Shown here: piece by piece, positions 8,260-16,920 of the stretch
How positions within the stretch are numbered: position 1 is the first letter of the stretch
Layout: each line of letters begins with the position of its first letter
Source: Shimia sp.
Lineage (GTDB): Bacteria; Pseudomonadota; Alphaproteobacteria; Rhodobacterales; Rhodobacteraceae
Length of the DNA: 64,000 nt
Assembly: GCA_024224295.1 (NCBI GenBank)
Contig: JAAENN010000182.1
Span: forward strand, 1 to 64,000
Direction of reading: 5' to 3'
Notes under the pieces: generated by a model
Database searches by the model: none
What the model saw: the letters and a program-made list of their open reading frames with translations, nothing else
Told to the model about the DNA's origin: nothing
Made by a program: the position numbers and the translations under genes

Positions 8260-8637
8260 CTATTCCACTAAGACAATTGAGGTGAAGCCCGCCGCGCGAA
8301 GATACTCTGATATGGCAACAACTCGTTGCACAGTGGCGCCGTCTGTGCTGCGCAAGACGATGGTTTTCGTTGGTTTTTCCATTACGTCCGTGAGTGCTGC
8401 CAAAAGGTCTTGGGAAGATCGTGAAATACCGTTGAGGCGTAAGTCTTCTGGCAGGATATCGACTAGCTTAGGGTTCCCGGAAAAATCTTCGCCGGACGAA
8501 GCCAGCGGTATTGGTAGCACTTGATCCATGCCAAACCGTGACGCCAGCATGAAAAACACCAGCAGAAGAAAAACGACATCAATCATGGGCGTTAAGCTAG
8601 GTTTACGACGAAATCGGCGTGTGTCGGTGAACTGCAT
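8260..8637 (-). CDS. exbD: ExbD-type biopolymer transport protein, canonical
   Basis: This 125-residue protein has the standard ExbD segment LTPMIDVVFLLLVFFML at about residues 15-31, with the conserved Asp present at residue 20. A periplasmic domain of about 90 residues follows. It lies between exbB (3 bases upstream) and the Asn-variant exbD (2 bases downstream). With ExbB it forms the proton-driven motor that powers TonB. Confidence 0.92.
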   Translation of the reverse strand: MQFTDTRRFRRKPSLTPMIDVVFLLLVFFMLASRFGMDQVLPIPLASSGEDFSGNPKLVDILPEDLRLNGISRSSQDLLAALTDVMEKPTKTIVLRSTDGATVQRVVAISEYLRAAGFTSIVLVE

Positions 8638-8640
8638 TGT

Positions 8641-9735
8641 TCATTCAGCCGCCAAGGCTGGCATGTCACGGGCTTCCATTTCTTTGCGGGTTACAAATAT
8701 CCGCATGGCTGCGTCCTCGATGTCACGGCGCATACGATCAATGACCGCCTCAAACCATGTCAGTGCCGCAGAAGCCGGAATGGCCACAGCCATACCCGCG
8801 GCCGTGGTCAGCAACGCTTCCCAAATGCCCCCTGCAAGTAAGGACGGATCAGCCCGACTGCCGCTTTCCTGAAGGGCTTGGAAGGCGGCGATCATGCCCA
8901 AAACAGTTCCCAATAGGCCAAGTAAAGGTGCAATGGTGGCGATCAGTTCTAGGGCGCGCAATCCAACGGCAGCATCACCGAGTTCGCGCTTGGCCACGCG
9001 GGATGTTTCTTCGCGCGCAGCGTTTTCAGTTAGCGTTTCGCGTGCCGTGATCGCAGCGTTGACGACTTTGGAGCGCAGACCTTTTCGACGGGAAATCAAC
9101 TCAAGTGCAGCGTCAGTGTGGCCGTCTTCATATAAAGTGACAGCCTTCTGGGCTTTGCCCCGAGCCCAGGCACCGATGAGTGCAAGGCGCCAGATTTTCC
9201 AGAGGATTAGGGCTACGGTGATAACGGAGAGTGACGCGATGGCCCAAATAGACGGACCGCCGTCCTGCAGAAAGGTGGCCGCGCGTTTTGCGGCAGCTTC
9301 GACTTGCTCAGTTGTTGATTGTGGTGTGACGATTGGTGCCGCTGTTGGTGTCTCGTCAGTAGTTTCGTCTGTTAGGACGCTCGGTTCTATGGCGACAGGG
9401 GATTCTTGGTCTGAAACTGCAACAGGTTGGCCACTTAAAGCACCCGTGTCGTCTATATCGGCAACGGGTCTTGGAATTGACGTGCTGTCGTCAGTAAGGG
9501 TCTCATCTGCTGCCGGAGTCCCTAGGGATTGGGGGCCCGAAGGGGGAGCGGCAGTTCCCTGGCTGTTGGTTGTCGAAGGTACCTGTTGTGGCGCGGCATC
9601 AGTGATTGGGGACGCTGGAAGCTGAGGCGCAGTGGACGTGTCCTCTTGGGCCGATACCAGGGTCATTCCTGTGAGAAAGACTGCCCCGGACAGCGACAGT
9701 GTTTTCAGGATTGAAGAGGTCAAACGGACAGACAT
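8641..9735 (-). CDS. exbB: ExbB/MotA/TolQ-family proton channel protein with N-terminal extension
   Basis: The protein has 364 residues from the ATG at 9735, which has GGAG upstream; a longer frame from 9924 has no ribosome-binding site and unlikely composition. A signal peptide (LSGAVFLTGMTLVSAQE) is followed by a periplasmic stretch rich in Pro, Thr, Ser and Asp to about residue 150. The MotA/TolQ/ExbB core has three membrane segments; key blocks are LELIATIAPLLGLLGTVLGMI and GGIWEALLTTAAGMAVAIPA. It is first in the exbB-exbD-exbD-tonB operon. Such N-terminal periplasmic extensions occur in some ExbB families and are absent from E. coli ExbB. Confidence 0.9.
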   Translation of the reverse strand: MSVRLTSSILKTLSLSGAVFLTGMTLVSAQEDTSTAPQLPASPITDAAPQQVPSTTNSQGTAAPPSGPQSLGTPAADETLTDDSTSIPRPVADIDDTGALSGQPVAVSDQESPVAIEPSVLTDETTDETPTAAPIVTPQSTTEQVEAAAKRAATFLQDGGPSIWAIASLSVITVALILWKIWRLALIGAWARGKAQKAVTLYEDGHTDAALELISRRKGLRSKVVNAAITARETLTENAAREETSRVAKRELGDAAVGLRALELIATIAPLLGLLGTVLGMIAAFQALQESGSRADPSLLAGGIWEALLTTAAGMAVAIPASAALTWFEAVIDRMRRDIEDAAMRIFVTRKEMEARDMPALAAE

Positions 9736-9871
9736 GGCGACTCCAGTTCTCTCAAAGACGAATGGCTTGAGACAGAAGGCCCGTGTTTGGTTTTCAAGTC
9801 TCAAGCAATACAAGATGACTTCTTGGCGAGCCGCGTTGCAGAGTTTTGAGCATGGCTGGAAGCGTTGCTCT

Positions 9872-9900
9872 GCGTTAGAAAGATTGATGTTTTTTGTCAA
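9872..9900 (-). promoter_or_regulatory. Candidate sigma-70 promoter of the exbB-exbD-exbD-tonB operon
   Basis: On the minus strand a perfect TTGACA (9900-9895) is followed after 17 bases by TAACGC (9877-9872), a weak -10. It lies about 137 bases before the exbB start. The poor -10 suggests weak or activated transcription. Confidence 0.4.
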
Positions 9901-9933
9901 GTAGTCACCCCTTTGACGGAGCATGGGGCGAAA

Positions 9934-10875
9934 CTACCGGCGTTTAACAGTGGACGGGGCTGTGCCAAACGTGCGTCGGAAAGCCGTTGCGAAATTCTCG
10001 GGTGAGGAAAATCCCGCAAACTCTGCGGCTTGCAAAACGGTTGCGGAGTGGCTTTCTAGGTGTTGTTTAGCCATGCGCAATCGGACAGTGCGCGCATACG
10101 TCAAAGGTGGGCAGCCATGGGCTTTCTTCACCAATCGGCGTAAGGATGACATGCTAACACCACCGGCCTTTGCCAGAGCTGCGAGGTCCGGTAATGGTCC
10201 AGGAGTTTGCACAAGATCTTCAACCCGATTGAGTTGAATCTGTTCTCGCAGTGTCAGATTAACGACATGCTCTTCCTCTGATAGGGTTTCAAAGGTTGAA
10301 GCGACCAGTTCTAACACCATGGCTTCCCCTTTTAGGTGTGTGATTGGCGAACTGAAGCCTTTCATTGAAGCAAGATTTTCAAGAACCTGAATGTCTTTGG
10401 GGGTGGCTTGCCAGTCTGCTCGAAATTGTTTTTTTGATTTTAAGTCGGCATGTTGCGGGATCTTCAGTCCTTGCTCCTGAAGCCACTCATGCGACATTTG
10501 AATGCTCACTTTCCGCACATATTCTCCAGGTGCACTGCGACGTCTAAAACTCATTGATTCATCAATTGCCGATAGGGAAAGCATCACTGGCTTGTTGGGG
10601 TGCCGGCCAAGGTCCATAGGTTTTTCGTCCAGCCAAGCGTCGGTGGCCCCTTCTAAGAAGCAATTCAGGATGACACCTGATACGCGCTCAGTTTTTGTCT
10701 CAAAGCTTTGCTGAGCTTGCGCGTTTAAAGTGTGCACCCCCAATCCTTCGCGAAATTCCGTCGCGGTAACAAGGCCGTCAAAAACATTGTCCGAAGGGAG
10801 GTCCGCGCGACGAAACCAATTGATTTTGTCAGTATTTGGAGCGCCTTTGTAGAAGGCCGTGTGGGGATTTGCCAT
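9934..10875 (-). CDS. AraC-family transcriptional regulator
   Basis: The 313-residue protein starts at the ATG at 10875, with GAGAG upstream; the frame is open to 11199 but those codons look non-coding. The C-terminal 100 residues form the AraC double helix-turn-helix (DLAALAKAGGVSMSSLRRLVKKAHG, then LQAAEFAGFSSPENFATAFRRTFGTAP). The N-terminal domain is not recognisable. The gene is divergent from the second TonB receptor (161 bases apart) and upstream of the exbB operon on the same strand. That placement fits siderophore-responsive AraC regulators that activate their receptor gene; this role is inferred. Confidence 0.87.
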   Translation of the reverse strand: MANPHTAFYKGAPNTDKINWFRRADLPSDNVFDGLVTATEFREGLGVHTLNAQAQQSFETKTERVSGVILNCFLEGATDAWLDEKPMDLGRHPNKPVMLSLSAIDESMSFRRRSAPGEYVRKVSIQMSHEWLQEQGLKIPQHADLKSKKQFRADWQATPKDIQVLENLASMKGFSSPITHLKGEAMVLELVASTFETLSEEEHVVNLTLREQIQLNRVEDLVQTPGPLPDLAALAKAGGVSMSSLRRLVKKAHGCPPLTYARTVRLRMAKQHLESHSATVLQAAEFAGFSSPENFATAFRRTFGTAPSTVKRR

Positions 10876-11036
10876 GCTATTGCATCTCTCGTTCAATAGT
10901 CCCTGAGAGCTTGGCGTTGCGATTTTGCACGGCTCGCAAAGGTTTTTGAACAGGCCGCAAAGATCATCGTCTGGCGTGGGGTCGAAGCGCAGTCTACTTA
11001 CCTGACAATAATAGTCAATAAATGAAGGGACAAAGT

Positions 11037-13007
11037 ATGACCCATCCGCTCTCGCGCCTGAAGCTGTTGGCCACAACGGCGCTTTGTGCGCCGTTTCTAA
11101 CAACGCCAACCCATGCTCAAGACTTGGCAGAAGATTACGAACTTGATGAAATCCGGATTGAGTCGGAAAGCGCTCAAACCGTACTGGGAAACCACACAAT
11201 TTCTCAAAAAGACATCGAACAACGCAACCCAGCTACGATTAGCGATGTTTTTGACGGTGAAACTGCTGTGACTGCCAGCGGTGGCGCAGCCATTGCGAAG
11301 AAGGTGTACGTCAACGGTATTGAAGAAAGCCTTCTCAACGTGACTATTGACGGCGCCCGACAAAATAAGTCGGCGTTCCACCACACTGGCAACGTTTTGA
11401 TCGATCCGGGGCTTCTAAAGGCGGTGGAGGTGACTTCAGGTTTGGCGCCTGCGGACGGTGGTCCCGGCAGTTTGGGCGGCTCAATCGCCTACACCACAAA
11501 AGATGCTGCTGACATGCTTGATGAAGGCGATACCTTTGGGGGACGCTTAACCTTTGGAGCTGGCAGTAATGGCTTTGGCCTGCGTTCGACTTTGTCGCTC
11601 TATGGTCAGACCGGCGGGTTTGATTACGTGCTCCACGGCGCGCGTCACAAAGGTGAGGATTACAAAGACGGCGGTGGTACGACTGTACAAGGCACTCAAG
11701 CCGATTTGACCGACTACGTAGCCAAGTTCTCCTATACGTCTGATGATGGACATCGCGTGGCGTTTTCCGCATCTGATACACGCGATACCGGCGATCGTGC
11801 GGCGCAAATGGGTCCTGGTCCGTTCGTCTTTGTCCGACCTGACTTCAGCGGTTTGACCACCGGGCCCAACATGATCATCGACGCGTTGGCGCGCCGAACT
11901 TCATACTCTGTGACTTACTCTAAAGAGGATGCTCAGGGGTGGTTCGACCCGTTTTTCCAGATTGCTTACAACGAGCAGGAAATTGATGCCGGAGACGGTT
12001 GGGGGGAAAACACCAGCCTAAGCGGGACATTCAAAAATACCTTCCAGTTGGGCAATGGTACAGTGACGGCCGGCCTAGACTTCTTTGATGAACAGGCAGA
12101 AGGCCGCACGGCGAGCGCCGTTGCGCCATTGGCGTTTGGTGGTTCGGAGAAGTTGCGCAATATCGGAGTGTTTGCGCAGGCTCGACAGGACTTGTCCAAC
12201 CGAGCGTCCTTGTCTTATGGCGCGCGCTTCGATATTCAGAACTTTACCGGCGCTGATGGTTCTAAGTTTGACGACAGTGGCTTTAGCGCCAACGCCGCGA
12301 TCGATTACATGTTGTCTGATTTTTGGACGTTGAACGCTGGGGTCGCGTCCACATTTGGAGGCTATGAGCTCGGAGAAGCCACTATCATCAACTTTTTCGA
12401 TACCTGGGATTATACCGGGTTTGAAACGTCGCGCAGCAACAGCGCGCGATTGGGTCTTCGGTTTGACAATGGCCCTTGGGTAGCTAATGGCGCGCTTTTC
12501 TACACTGAAATCAACAATCTGGCTTCTGTGTTGCCACGTGGCGGCCTGCGCGGCGCATCCACTGACATTACGTCCCAAGGCTTTGACGGGTCGGTGGCGT
12601 ATAACTGGGGCTCGGGTTTTGCCCGAATGAACTACACCTATGCCAATGTGAAAGAAGATGGAGGGACCATCGGTTCAACAGACTACTATCGTGGCCGCCC
12701 ATTGGGTCACTTGATTGGGTTGGAAACTGCGTGGCAGTCTAGCAATGGCTGGACTATTGGCGGAACGGCAGAAATTGCGCCAAGTTACAGTGATGCAAAC
12801 ATGGACGCCTACTCGGTTTGGAATGCCTATGCAGAGTATGTTCCACCAAACATCGACAACCTGCGCGTTCGGTTAGACCTGCGTAACCTGTTTGATGAAA
12901 CCTATGTGGCGCGTGCCAATGACTCTGCCGGCGACACATCGGGGCGTCCGATCCCGATGAACGAACCTGGGCGTACTATTGCTGTAACAGCAACATTGAC
13001 GTTCTAA
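11037..13007 (+). CDS. TonB-dependent outer-membrane receptor (siderophore/heme type), second paralogue
   Basis: The protein has 656 residues from the ATG at 11037, chosen because AAGGGA lies 7 bases upstream; an ATG five codons earlier is less well placed. A signal peptide ends near THAQD. A TonB-box-like stretch (LDEIRIES), a plug domain (YVNGIEESLLNVTIDGARQ, VEVTSGLAPADGGPGSLGG) and a beta-barrel follow, ending in LTF. It is clearly related to the receptor at 371-2323 (shared FHH in the plug, SLSGTFKNTFQL/TLSGKFQNTFNL in the barrel). It is probably controlled by the divergent AraC gene. The ligand is unknown. Confidence 0.88.
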   Translation: MTHPLSRLKLLATTALCAPFLTTPTHAQDLAEDYELDEIRIESESAQTVLGNHTISQKDIEQRNPATISDVFDGETAVTASGGAAIAKKVYVNGIEESLLNVTIDGARQNKSAFHHTGNVLIDPGLLKAVEVTSGLAPADGGPGSLGGSIAYTTKDAADMLDEGDTFGGRLTFGAGSNGFGLRSTLSLYGQTGGFDYVLHGARHKGEDYKDGGGTTVQGTQADLTDYVAKFSYTSDDGHRVAFSASDTRDTGDRAAQMGPGPFVFVRPDFSGLTTGPNMIIDALARRTSYSVTYSKEDAQGWFDPFFQIAYNEQEIDAGDGWGENTSLSGTFKNTFQLGNGTVTAGLDFFDEQAEGRTASAVAPLAFGGSEKLRNIGVFAQARQDLSNRASLSYGARFDIQNFTGADGSKFDDSGFSANAAIDYMLSDFWTLNAGVASTFGGYELGEATIINFFDTWDYTGFETSRSNSARLGLRFDNGPWVANGALFYTEINNLASVLPRGGLRGASTDITSQGFDGSVAYNWGSGFARMNYTYANVKEDGGTIGSTDYYRGRPLGHLIGLETAWQSSNGWTIGGTAEIAPSYSDANMDAYSVWNAYAEYVPPNIDNLRVRLDLRNLFDETYVARANDSAGDTSGRPIPMNEPGRTIAVTATLTF

Positions 13008-13015
13008 GCGCAAAA

Positions 13016-13045
13016 CGGCGCCCTTCCCGTTATAGAGGGGCGTCG
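13016..13045 (+). terminator. Hairpin after the second TonB receptor, without a T-run
   Basis: A 10-bp stem (CGGCGCCCTT with AGGGGCGTCG, one G-T and otherwise Watson-Crick pairs) starts 8 bases after the receptor stop. No uridine-rich run follows, so intrinsic termination is uncertain and it may only protect the 3' end. Confidence 0.4.
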
Positions 13046-13312
13046 ACAACCGGCCTTGCTGTTACCTGATTGTTTTAGTATGAATTGTGTGAATCAACCT
13101 GAGGTTTGATATGCGCGCGACAGAAAAAACATCATTTTCAAGAGAGGATCTGGACAGGCCTAGCCTCGTGGATCTGTTCTTTGAGATTTCTTGGCCCGGC
13201 ACATGGTGCACTGATCGCTTCATGGACAAGATCGCGCAAACAAGCACTCAACATCAGCGATGCCGCTGACAATTTTCGCTTTCTTCCTATCAAGATCACA
13301 CTGGAGACGGAC
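13046..13312. other. Non-coding region upstream of hemP
   Basis: No convincing gene is seen here. A few palindromic or Irr-like fragments occur (for example TTTTAGTATGAATTGTG near 13074-13090), but none matches an iron-regulator consensus well enough to call. It probably carries the iron-regulated hemP promoter. Confidence 0.4.
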
Positions 13313-13468
13313 ATGTCCGAAGGCTCTTCCCCCACAATCACCAGCACCACGCCAGTCTACAGCGCGGAGGAGTTGACCGCTGGCGGCAACCTTGCCCAAA
13401 TTCGGCTATCCGAGGCCGTCTATATCCTGCGGATTACCCGCCAGGGAAAGTTGATACTGACCAAATAA
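13313..13468 (+). CDS. hemP: Hemin uptake protein HemP
   Basis: This small 51-residue protein ends in the signature of HemP: YILRITRQGKLILTK. ATG at 13313 has GGAG 8 bases upstream; the frame continues upstream but HemP proteins are normally 40-80 residues. HemP/HmuP is found at heme-uptake loci and in some bacteria is needed for expression of the heme receptor. Here it sits beside hmuR (convergent, across a terminator) and close to hmuSTUV. It is preceded by about 265 bases without another gene, which should hold its promoter and a long leader. Confidence 0.87.
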   Translation: MSEGSSPTITSTTPVYSAEELTAGGNLAQIRLSEAVYILRITRQGKLILTK

Positions 13469-13506
13469 TAGTCACCTGATCGGCACCATTTGTTTTTAGT
13501 ACGTAA

Positions 13507-13536
13507 AAAAGGCCCCTTAGAGGGGCCTTTTCTTTT
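13507..13536. terminator. Bidirectional terminator between hemP and hmuR
   Basis: GGCCCC (13511-13516) and GGGGCC (13522-13527) form a stem with a TTAGA loop, extended by flanking AAAA and TTTT. T-runs on both strands suit termination of the two convergent genes. Confidence 0.9.
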
Positions 13537-13556
13537 AATGTGGTGAACGTTGTAGT

Positions 13557-15548
13557 TTAGAATGTCGCGGTCACAAACACGCTGGCATTGCGGCCTGCGC
13601 CGGGAATTTGGTCCACGGCGTGGTAGGAGCGATCAAAGATATTGCCAATCTCAAAGCTCATGCCCAGATTATCGGTCAGATCTACGGTGCCACGTAGGTT
13701 CAATGTACCATAGCCACCGTAGCGTGTGCCGTCTGTATCTGTATTGCCGCTTTCGCCACGAACAAAGACATCCCATGTGCCTGAAGTGGATTGCAGCCCC
13801 CAATCCCCACGTACACCAATGTCACCCGACCAGGTGGGCGTGCCTGTGTTCTTTGTGGTTGAACCGTCTTCGAATTTAAACGTGCGGTTTACGTTAGAGA
13901 TATTCACATATGGGCGCACGCCACCCCACCAACCAGGATCAAACTCTGCGGCGAGCTCAAAGCCCCAGGTTTCCGCTGCATTCACGTTTTCGTAGCGCGA
14001 CTCCCTAGGTACGCCTGTTGCCAGGGACGCAATGTAGTTCTTTGAGTCCGTGTAGAACAAGGCTGTGTCCAAGACGAGCCTCCCATTGTCGATCCGGGCG
14101 CCAATCTCATAGTTAATTGCGTCTTCGGGTTTTAGATTGGGGTTCCCAATCACCGTGCCTCCCGCTCCGACAGAGGTCAGGAACAGCTGGCTTAGAGATG
14201 GGTAGTTGTAGCCCTGGGAGATGTTTGCACGCAAAACTGAGTTTTCGTTCAGCTGATGCACCACACCAATTGACCCTAACAGCCGGTCATCGGAGTTCTT
14301 TTGAGAGGGCTGCGCGACGCTATTTACGATATACCGGCTTAGTTCGCTCTCGACATTGTAGTAGCGCATACCCAAAGTGGCTGTTGTGGCCTGTCCCATT
14401 TCCATTTCATGCTGGGCGAAGAGAGAGGTCGTTTTGATGGTGGCGTCGGAGTACCGCGTGGTCACGGAAGGCGGACCGCCCACAACTCTGGTCGCAAGCT
14501 TGTCAGAAATCAGACCGTCATTTTCGTATTCAAAACCAACCACGGTGCGATGTCCGGCAGCAAATTCCATGTTTGCCGTTGCTTTGAACCCTGACGTTTT
14601 TTGATCGTCGTTCGAGGTCGAATTGCTAAACATACCTGGACCGAAAGCCATATTGCTCTCAAATTCGCGGTCCACAGTTTGCGTGTAGGCATCTATTTCA
14701 AGCAGTGACATCCATGGTGTCAGGTCTTCGCCTTCGTAGAAAGCGCTGTACTTCCGCAGATCTCGCTTCGGCAGGTTAATTTCAAAGCCCGGCACGCCGA
14801 CATAGACGTCAGCAGACAGGTCATAGTCCTGCGCTCTTACTCCAATATAGTGTTGGCCCATGCGATACCCGAGGAAGGCATTGATGTCTCTATCGTCACT
14901 TCCGGATGGGTCGAGTTCGCCGTCGGGTGTTTCGCGGTTTTTGAGATCGGATTGAGACCACCCCAACCTGTAGTCAAAATCGCCAACTGTACCTGCGAGA
15001 CTGGTATTGGCGCGGTAGCCTTTGTTGGCGCCCAGGTATCCCGCAGACACTGTGGCTTCTACGGGCTTGTCCGCGCCGCGTTTGGTGATGATGTTCACGA
15101 CACCACCAATTGCAGCGTTACCAGAGGTGACAGAGGATGGCCCCCGTACAACTTCGATGCGTTCAATCTCCGTTGGCGAGATCAGGATGGGTGTACCGTA
15201 GTTGGTGTGGTCGGTTATTTTCTGACCATCAATCATGATTGCTACGCGCTGGGAGCTCTCGCCACGGATCTTGATGCGCTCGATACCGGATTCAGTCACG
15301 CGAATTCCGGGCACGCCCTTTAGCAGGTTTGCAACCGAACTTGGTGGGATCTTTTTGATTTCTTCTTCGTCTACCACAGTCACAGAGGACGGGCTGTTCA
15401 TGACTTTGGTCGGAAGTCCGCTGCCGGTGATCGTAATGGTGTCCAGGGCATAGTCGGTTTCGTCTTGGGCAAAGGCGGGGGGGGCAAATACCGCGCCCAG
15501 CAGCGCGGCAGAGGCCATGGATAAGCAGCTAACATTTTTCACAGTCAT
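13557..15548 (-). CDS. hmuR: TonB-dependent heme receptor
   Basis: This 663-residue outer-membrane receptor has a signal peptide (to AFAQD), a TonB box (LDTITITG) and a classical plug (SSVTVVDEEEIKKIP, VANLLKGVPGIRV, RIEVVRGPSSVTSGNAAIGGVVNIITKRG). The barrel carries NPNLKPEDAINYEIG, a typical receptor block, and the protein ends in VTATF. It is divergent from hmuSTUV and convergent with hemP, the usual layout of alphaproteobacterial heme-uptake loci, so heme is the likely ligand. It is not closely similar to the two receptors encoded upstream. Confidence 0.87.
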   Translation of the reverse strand: MTVKNVSCLSMASAALLGAVFAPPAFAQDETDYALDTITITGSGLPTKVMNSPSSVTVVDEEEIKKIPPSSVANLLKGVPGIRVTESGIERIKIRGESSQRVAIMIDGQKITDHTNYGTPILISPTEIERIEVVRGPSSVTSGNAAIGGVVNIITKRGADKPVEATVSAGYLGANKGYRANTSLAGTVGDFDYRLGWSQSDLKNRETPDGELDPSGSDDRDINAFLGYRMGQHYIGVRAQDYDLSADVYVGVPGFEINLPKRDLRKYSAFYEGEDLTPWMSLLEIDAYTQTVDREFESNMAFGPGMFSNSTSNDDQKTSGFKATANMEFAAGHRTVVGFEYENDGLISDKLATRVVGGPPSVTTRYSDATIKTTSLFAQHEMEMGQATTATLGMRYYNVESELSRYIVNSVAQPSQKNSDDRLLGSIGVVHQLNENSVLRANISQGYNYPSLSQLFLTSVGAGGTVIGNPNLKPEDAINYEIGARIDNGRLVLDTALFYTDSKNYIASLATGVPRESRYENVNAAETWGFELAAEFDPGWWGGVRPYVNISNVNRTFKFEDGSTTKNTGTPTWSGDIGVRGDWGLQSTSGTWDVFVRGESGNTDTDGTRYGGYGTLNLRGTVDLTDNLGMSFEIGNIFDRSYHAVDQIPGAGRNASVFVTATF

Positions 15549-15864
15549 GTCCCTTATTCGTTAGGGCATTTGCCCCATTGTGGAACACGGTCGCCCCTTA
15601 AGGCTCCGTGTCGAGTTAGTTCCTGGCTGAAAGCTGGGTCATGCTTGCAAAAGGCACTTTTTACTTAGCCTTTGTGCGAGTCGTAGGCGGCGTAAAGGAT
15701 TCGAAAGGTAAATACTATATTGTTTTTGTCAGAAAATGAGTGGGGGCTCTTGCAGTGCGACTTATTTGCACTTAGTGCCTTTGTTATATCAGCAAAGCAC
15801 AGCCAACGTTGCCGATTCCCTCGGTCGTAGCCACTGCTCCTTCCTATCTAGTCGGAGGATGCAA
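15549..15864. promoter_or_regulatory. Divergent hmuR / hmuS promoter region
   Basis: This 316-base region has no supported gene. It carries two copies of a related string, ACTTAGCCTTTGTG (about 15664-15677) and ACTTAGTGCCTTTGTT (about 15770-15785), and two short GCAC/GTGC inverted repeats nearby. These may be regulator sites for the divergent heme genes, but they do not match a consensus I can name. Confidence 0.4.
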
Positions 15865-16920
15865 ATGGCACCTATAACGTTTCTTTCGGACTCTGAAATT
15901 CGTCAAGCACGCTTAGGCAATCCGAAAATGCGAGAGCGAGATCTCGCGGATAAGCTGGGGATATCTGAAGCGCAGCTTCTTTCGGCACATCTAGGCCAAG
16001 GCGTGACACGCATCACACCGGATCTGGATGCCGTGATGCCCGCCGTGATGCGATTAGGTGAGGTAATGGCGCTGACCCGCAACGAAAGCTGTGTGATCGA
16101 AAAGACCGGCGCGTATGCCGATTATCGCGGCGGCCCGCACGCCGCTTTGGTGGTTAATGAAGAAATTGACTTGCGGATGTTCCCTGGGCATTGGAAGTTT
16201 GCGTTCGCTGTTGAGAAAGCCCTTGAAGGTGGCGCAGTGCGACGCTCTCTGCAGGTTTTTGATGCTGCTGGAGATGCCGTCCACAAAGTATTTTTGAAAG
16301 ACAGCTCCATTCAAGAGGAGTGGCCGGGTGTGGTCGCGGAACTGGAGATGTCTGAACAATCCTCGAACCTACGAACCGAGCGGAGACAGCCAACCGAACC
16401 GGCAAAAAGTGACAGTGACAAGGCAGAGCGTTTGCGTGCTGAGTGGGACAAGATCACGGACACCCATCAGTTCTTGCAGATGGTAAAAAAGCTAAAGATG
16501 AACCGGCTTGGCGCCTACCGGGTGGCCGGGTCTCCTTATGTACGCGCCTTGAAGACGTCTGCGGTTTCAGACCTGCTTGAACAAGCGCGAGATAAGGCTC
16601 TGCCAATCATGATTTTTGTGGGCAATCGTGGGTGCATTGAAATCCATACAGGACCAATTGAAACCGTGAAGCCAATGGGGCCGTGGATCAATATTCTTGA
16701 CCCTAGATTCAACCTGCATCTGCGTAATGATCATATTGCTGAAGTCTGGCAGGCAACAAAATCCACACGCCGTGGTGATGCCGTTTCTGTTGAAGCATTT
16801 GACAGCGAAGGCGGGTTGATTTTGCAAATTTTTGGAGTTTTGGCGGAGCCCGAAGCCGCTGCAAAATGGAACGCCCTTGTTGAAGGTCTGCCGAGCATGA
16901 AAGAGGAGATCGTGGCATGA
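15865..16920 (+). CDS. hmuS: Hemin-degrading/hemin transport factor HmuS (HemS/ChuS family)
   Basis: The 351-residue cytoplasmic protein starts at ATG 15865, which has CGGAGG 6 bases upstream; an open frame reaches 15736 but lacks a start signal. HemS/ChuS proteins consist of two tandem homologous halves. Both are visible: ARLGNPKMRERDLADKLGISEAQLLSA with MPAVMRLGEVMALTRNESCV in the first, and GAYRVAGSPYVRALKTSAVSDLLEQA with IMIFVGNRGCIEIHTGPIE in the second. Members bind or degrade heme after import. It overlaps hmuT (ATGA) in the hmuSTUV operon. Confidence 0.92.
   Translation: MAPITFLSDSEIRQARLGNPKMRERDLADKLGISEAQLLSAHLGQGVTRITPDLDAVMPAVMRLGEVMALTRNESCVIEKTGAYADYRGGPHAALVVNEEIDLRMFPGHWKFAFAVEKALEGGAVRRSLQVFDAAGDAVHKVFLKDSSIQEEWPGVVAELEMSEQSSNLRTERRQPTEPAKSDSDKAERLRAEWDKITDTHQFLQMVKKLKMNRLGAYRVAGSPYVRALKTSAVSDLLEQARDKALPIMIFVGNRGCIEIHTGPIETVKPMGPWINILDPRFNLHLRNDHIAEVWQATKSTRRGDAVSVEAFDSEGGLILQIFGVLAEPEAAAKWNALVEGLPSMKEEIVA

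Noticed and set aside
13074-13096. Irr or iron-rhodo box upstream of hemP
   Set aside because: Fragments such as TTTTAGTATGAATT only partly resemble the consensus and were not strong enough to list as a regulator site.
13106-13312. N-terminal extension of HemP by 69 residues
   Set aside because: HemP proteins are short. The internal ATG at 13313 has a good ribosome-binding site and the upstream codons show no conserved pattern.
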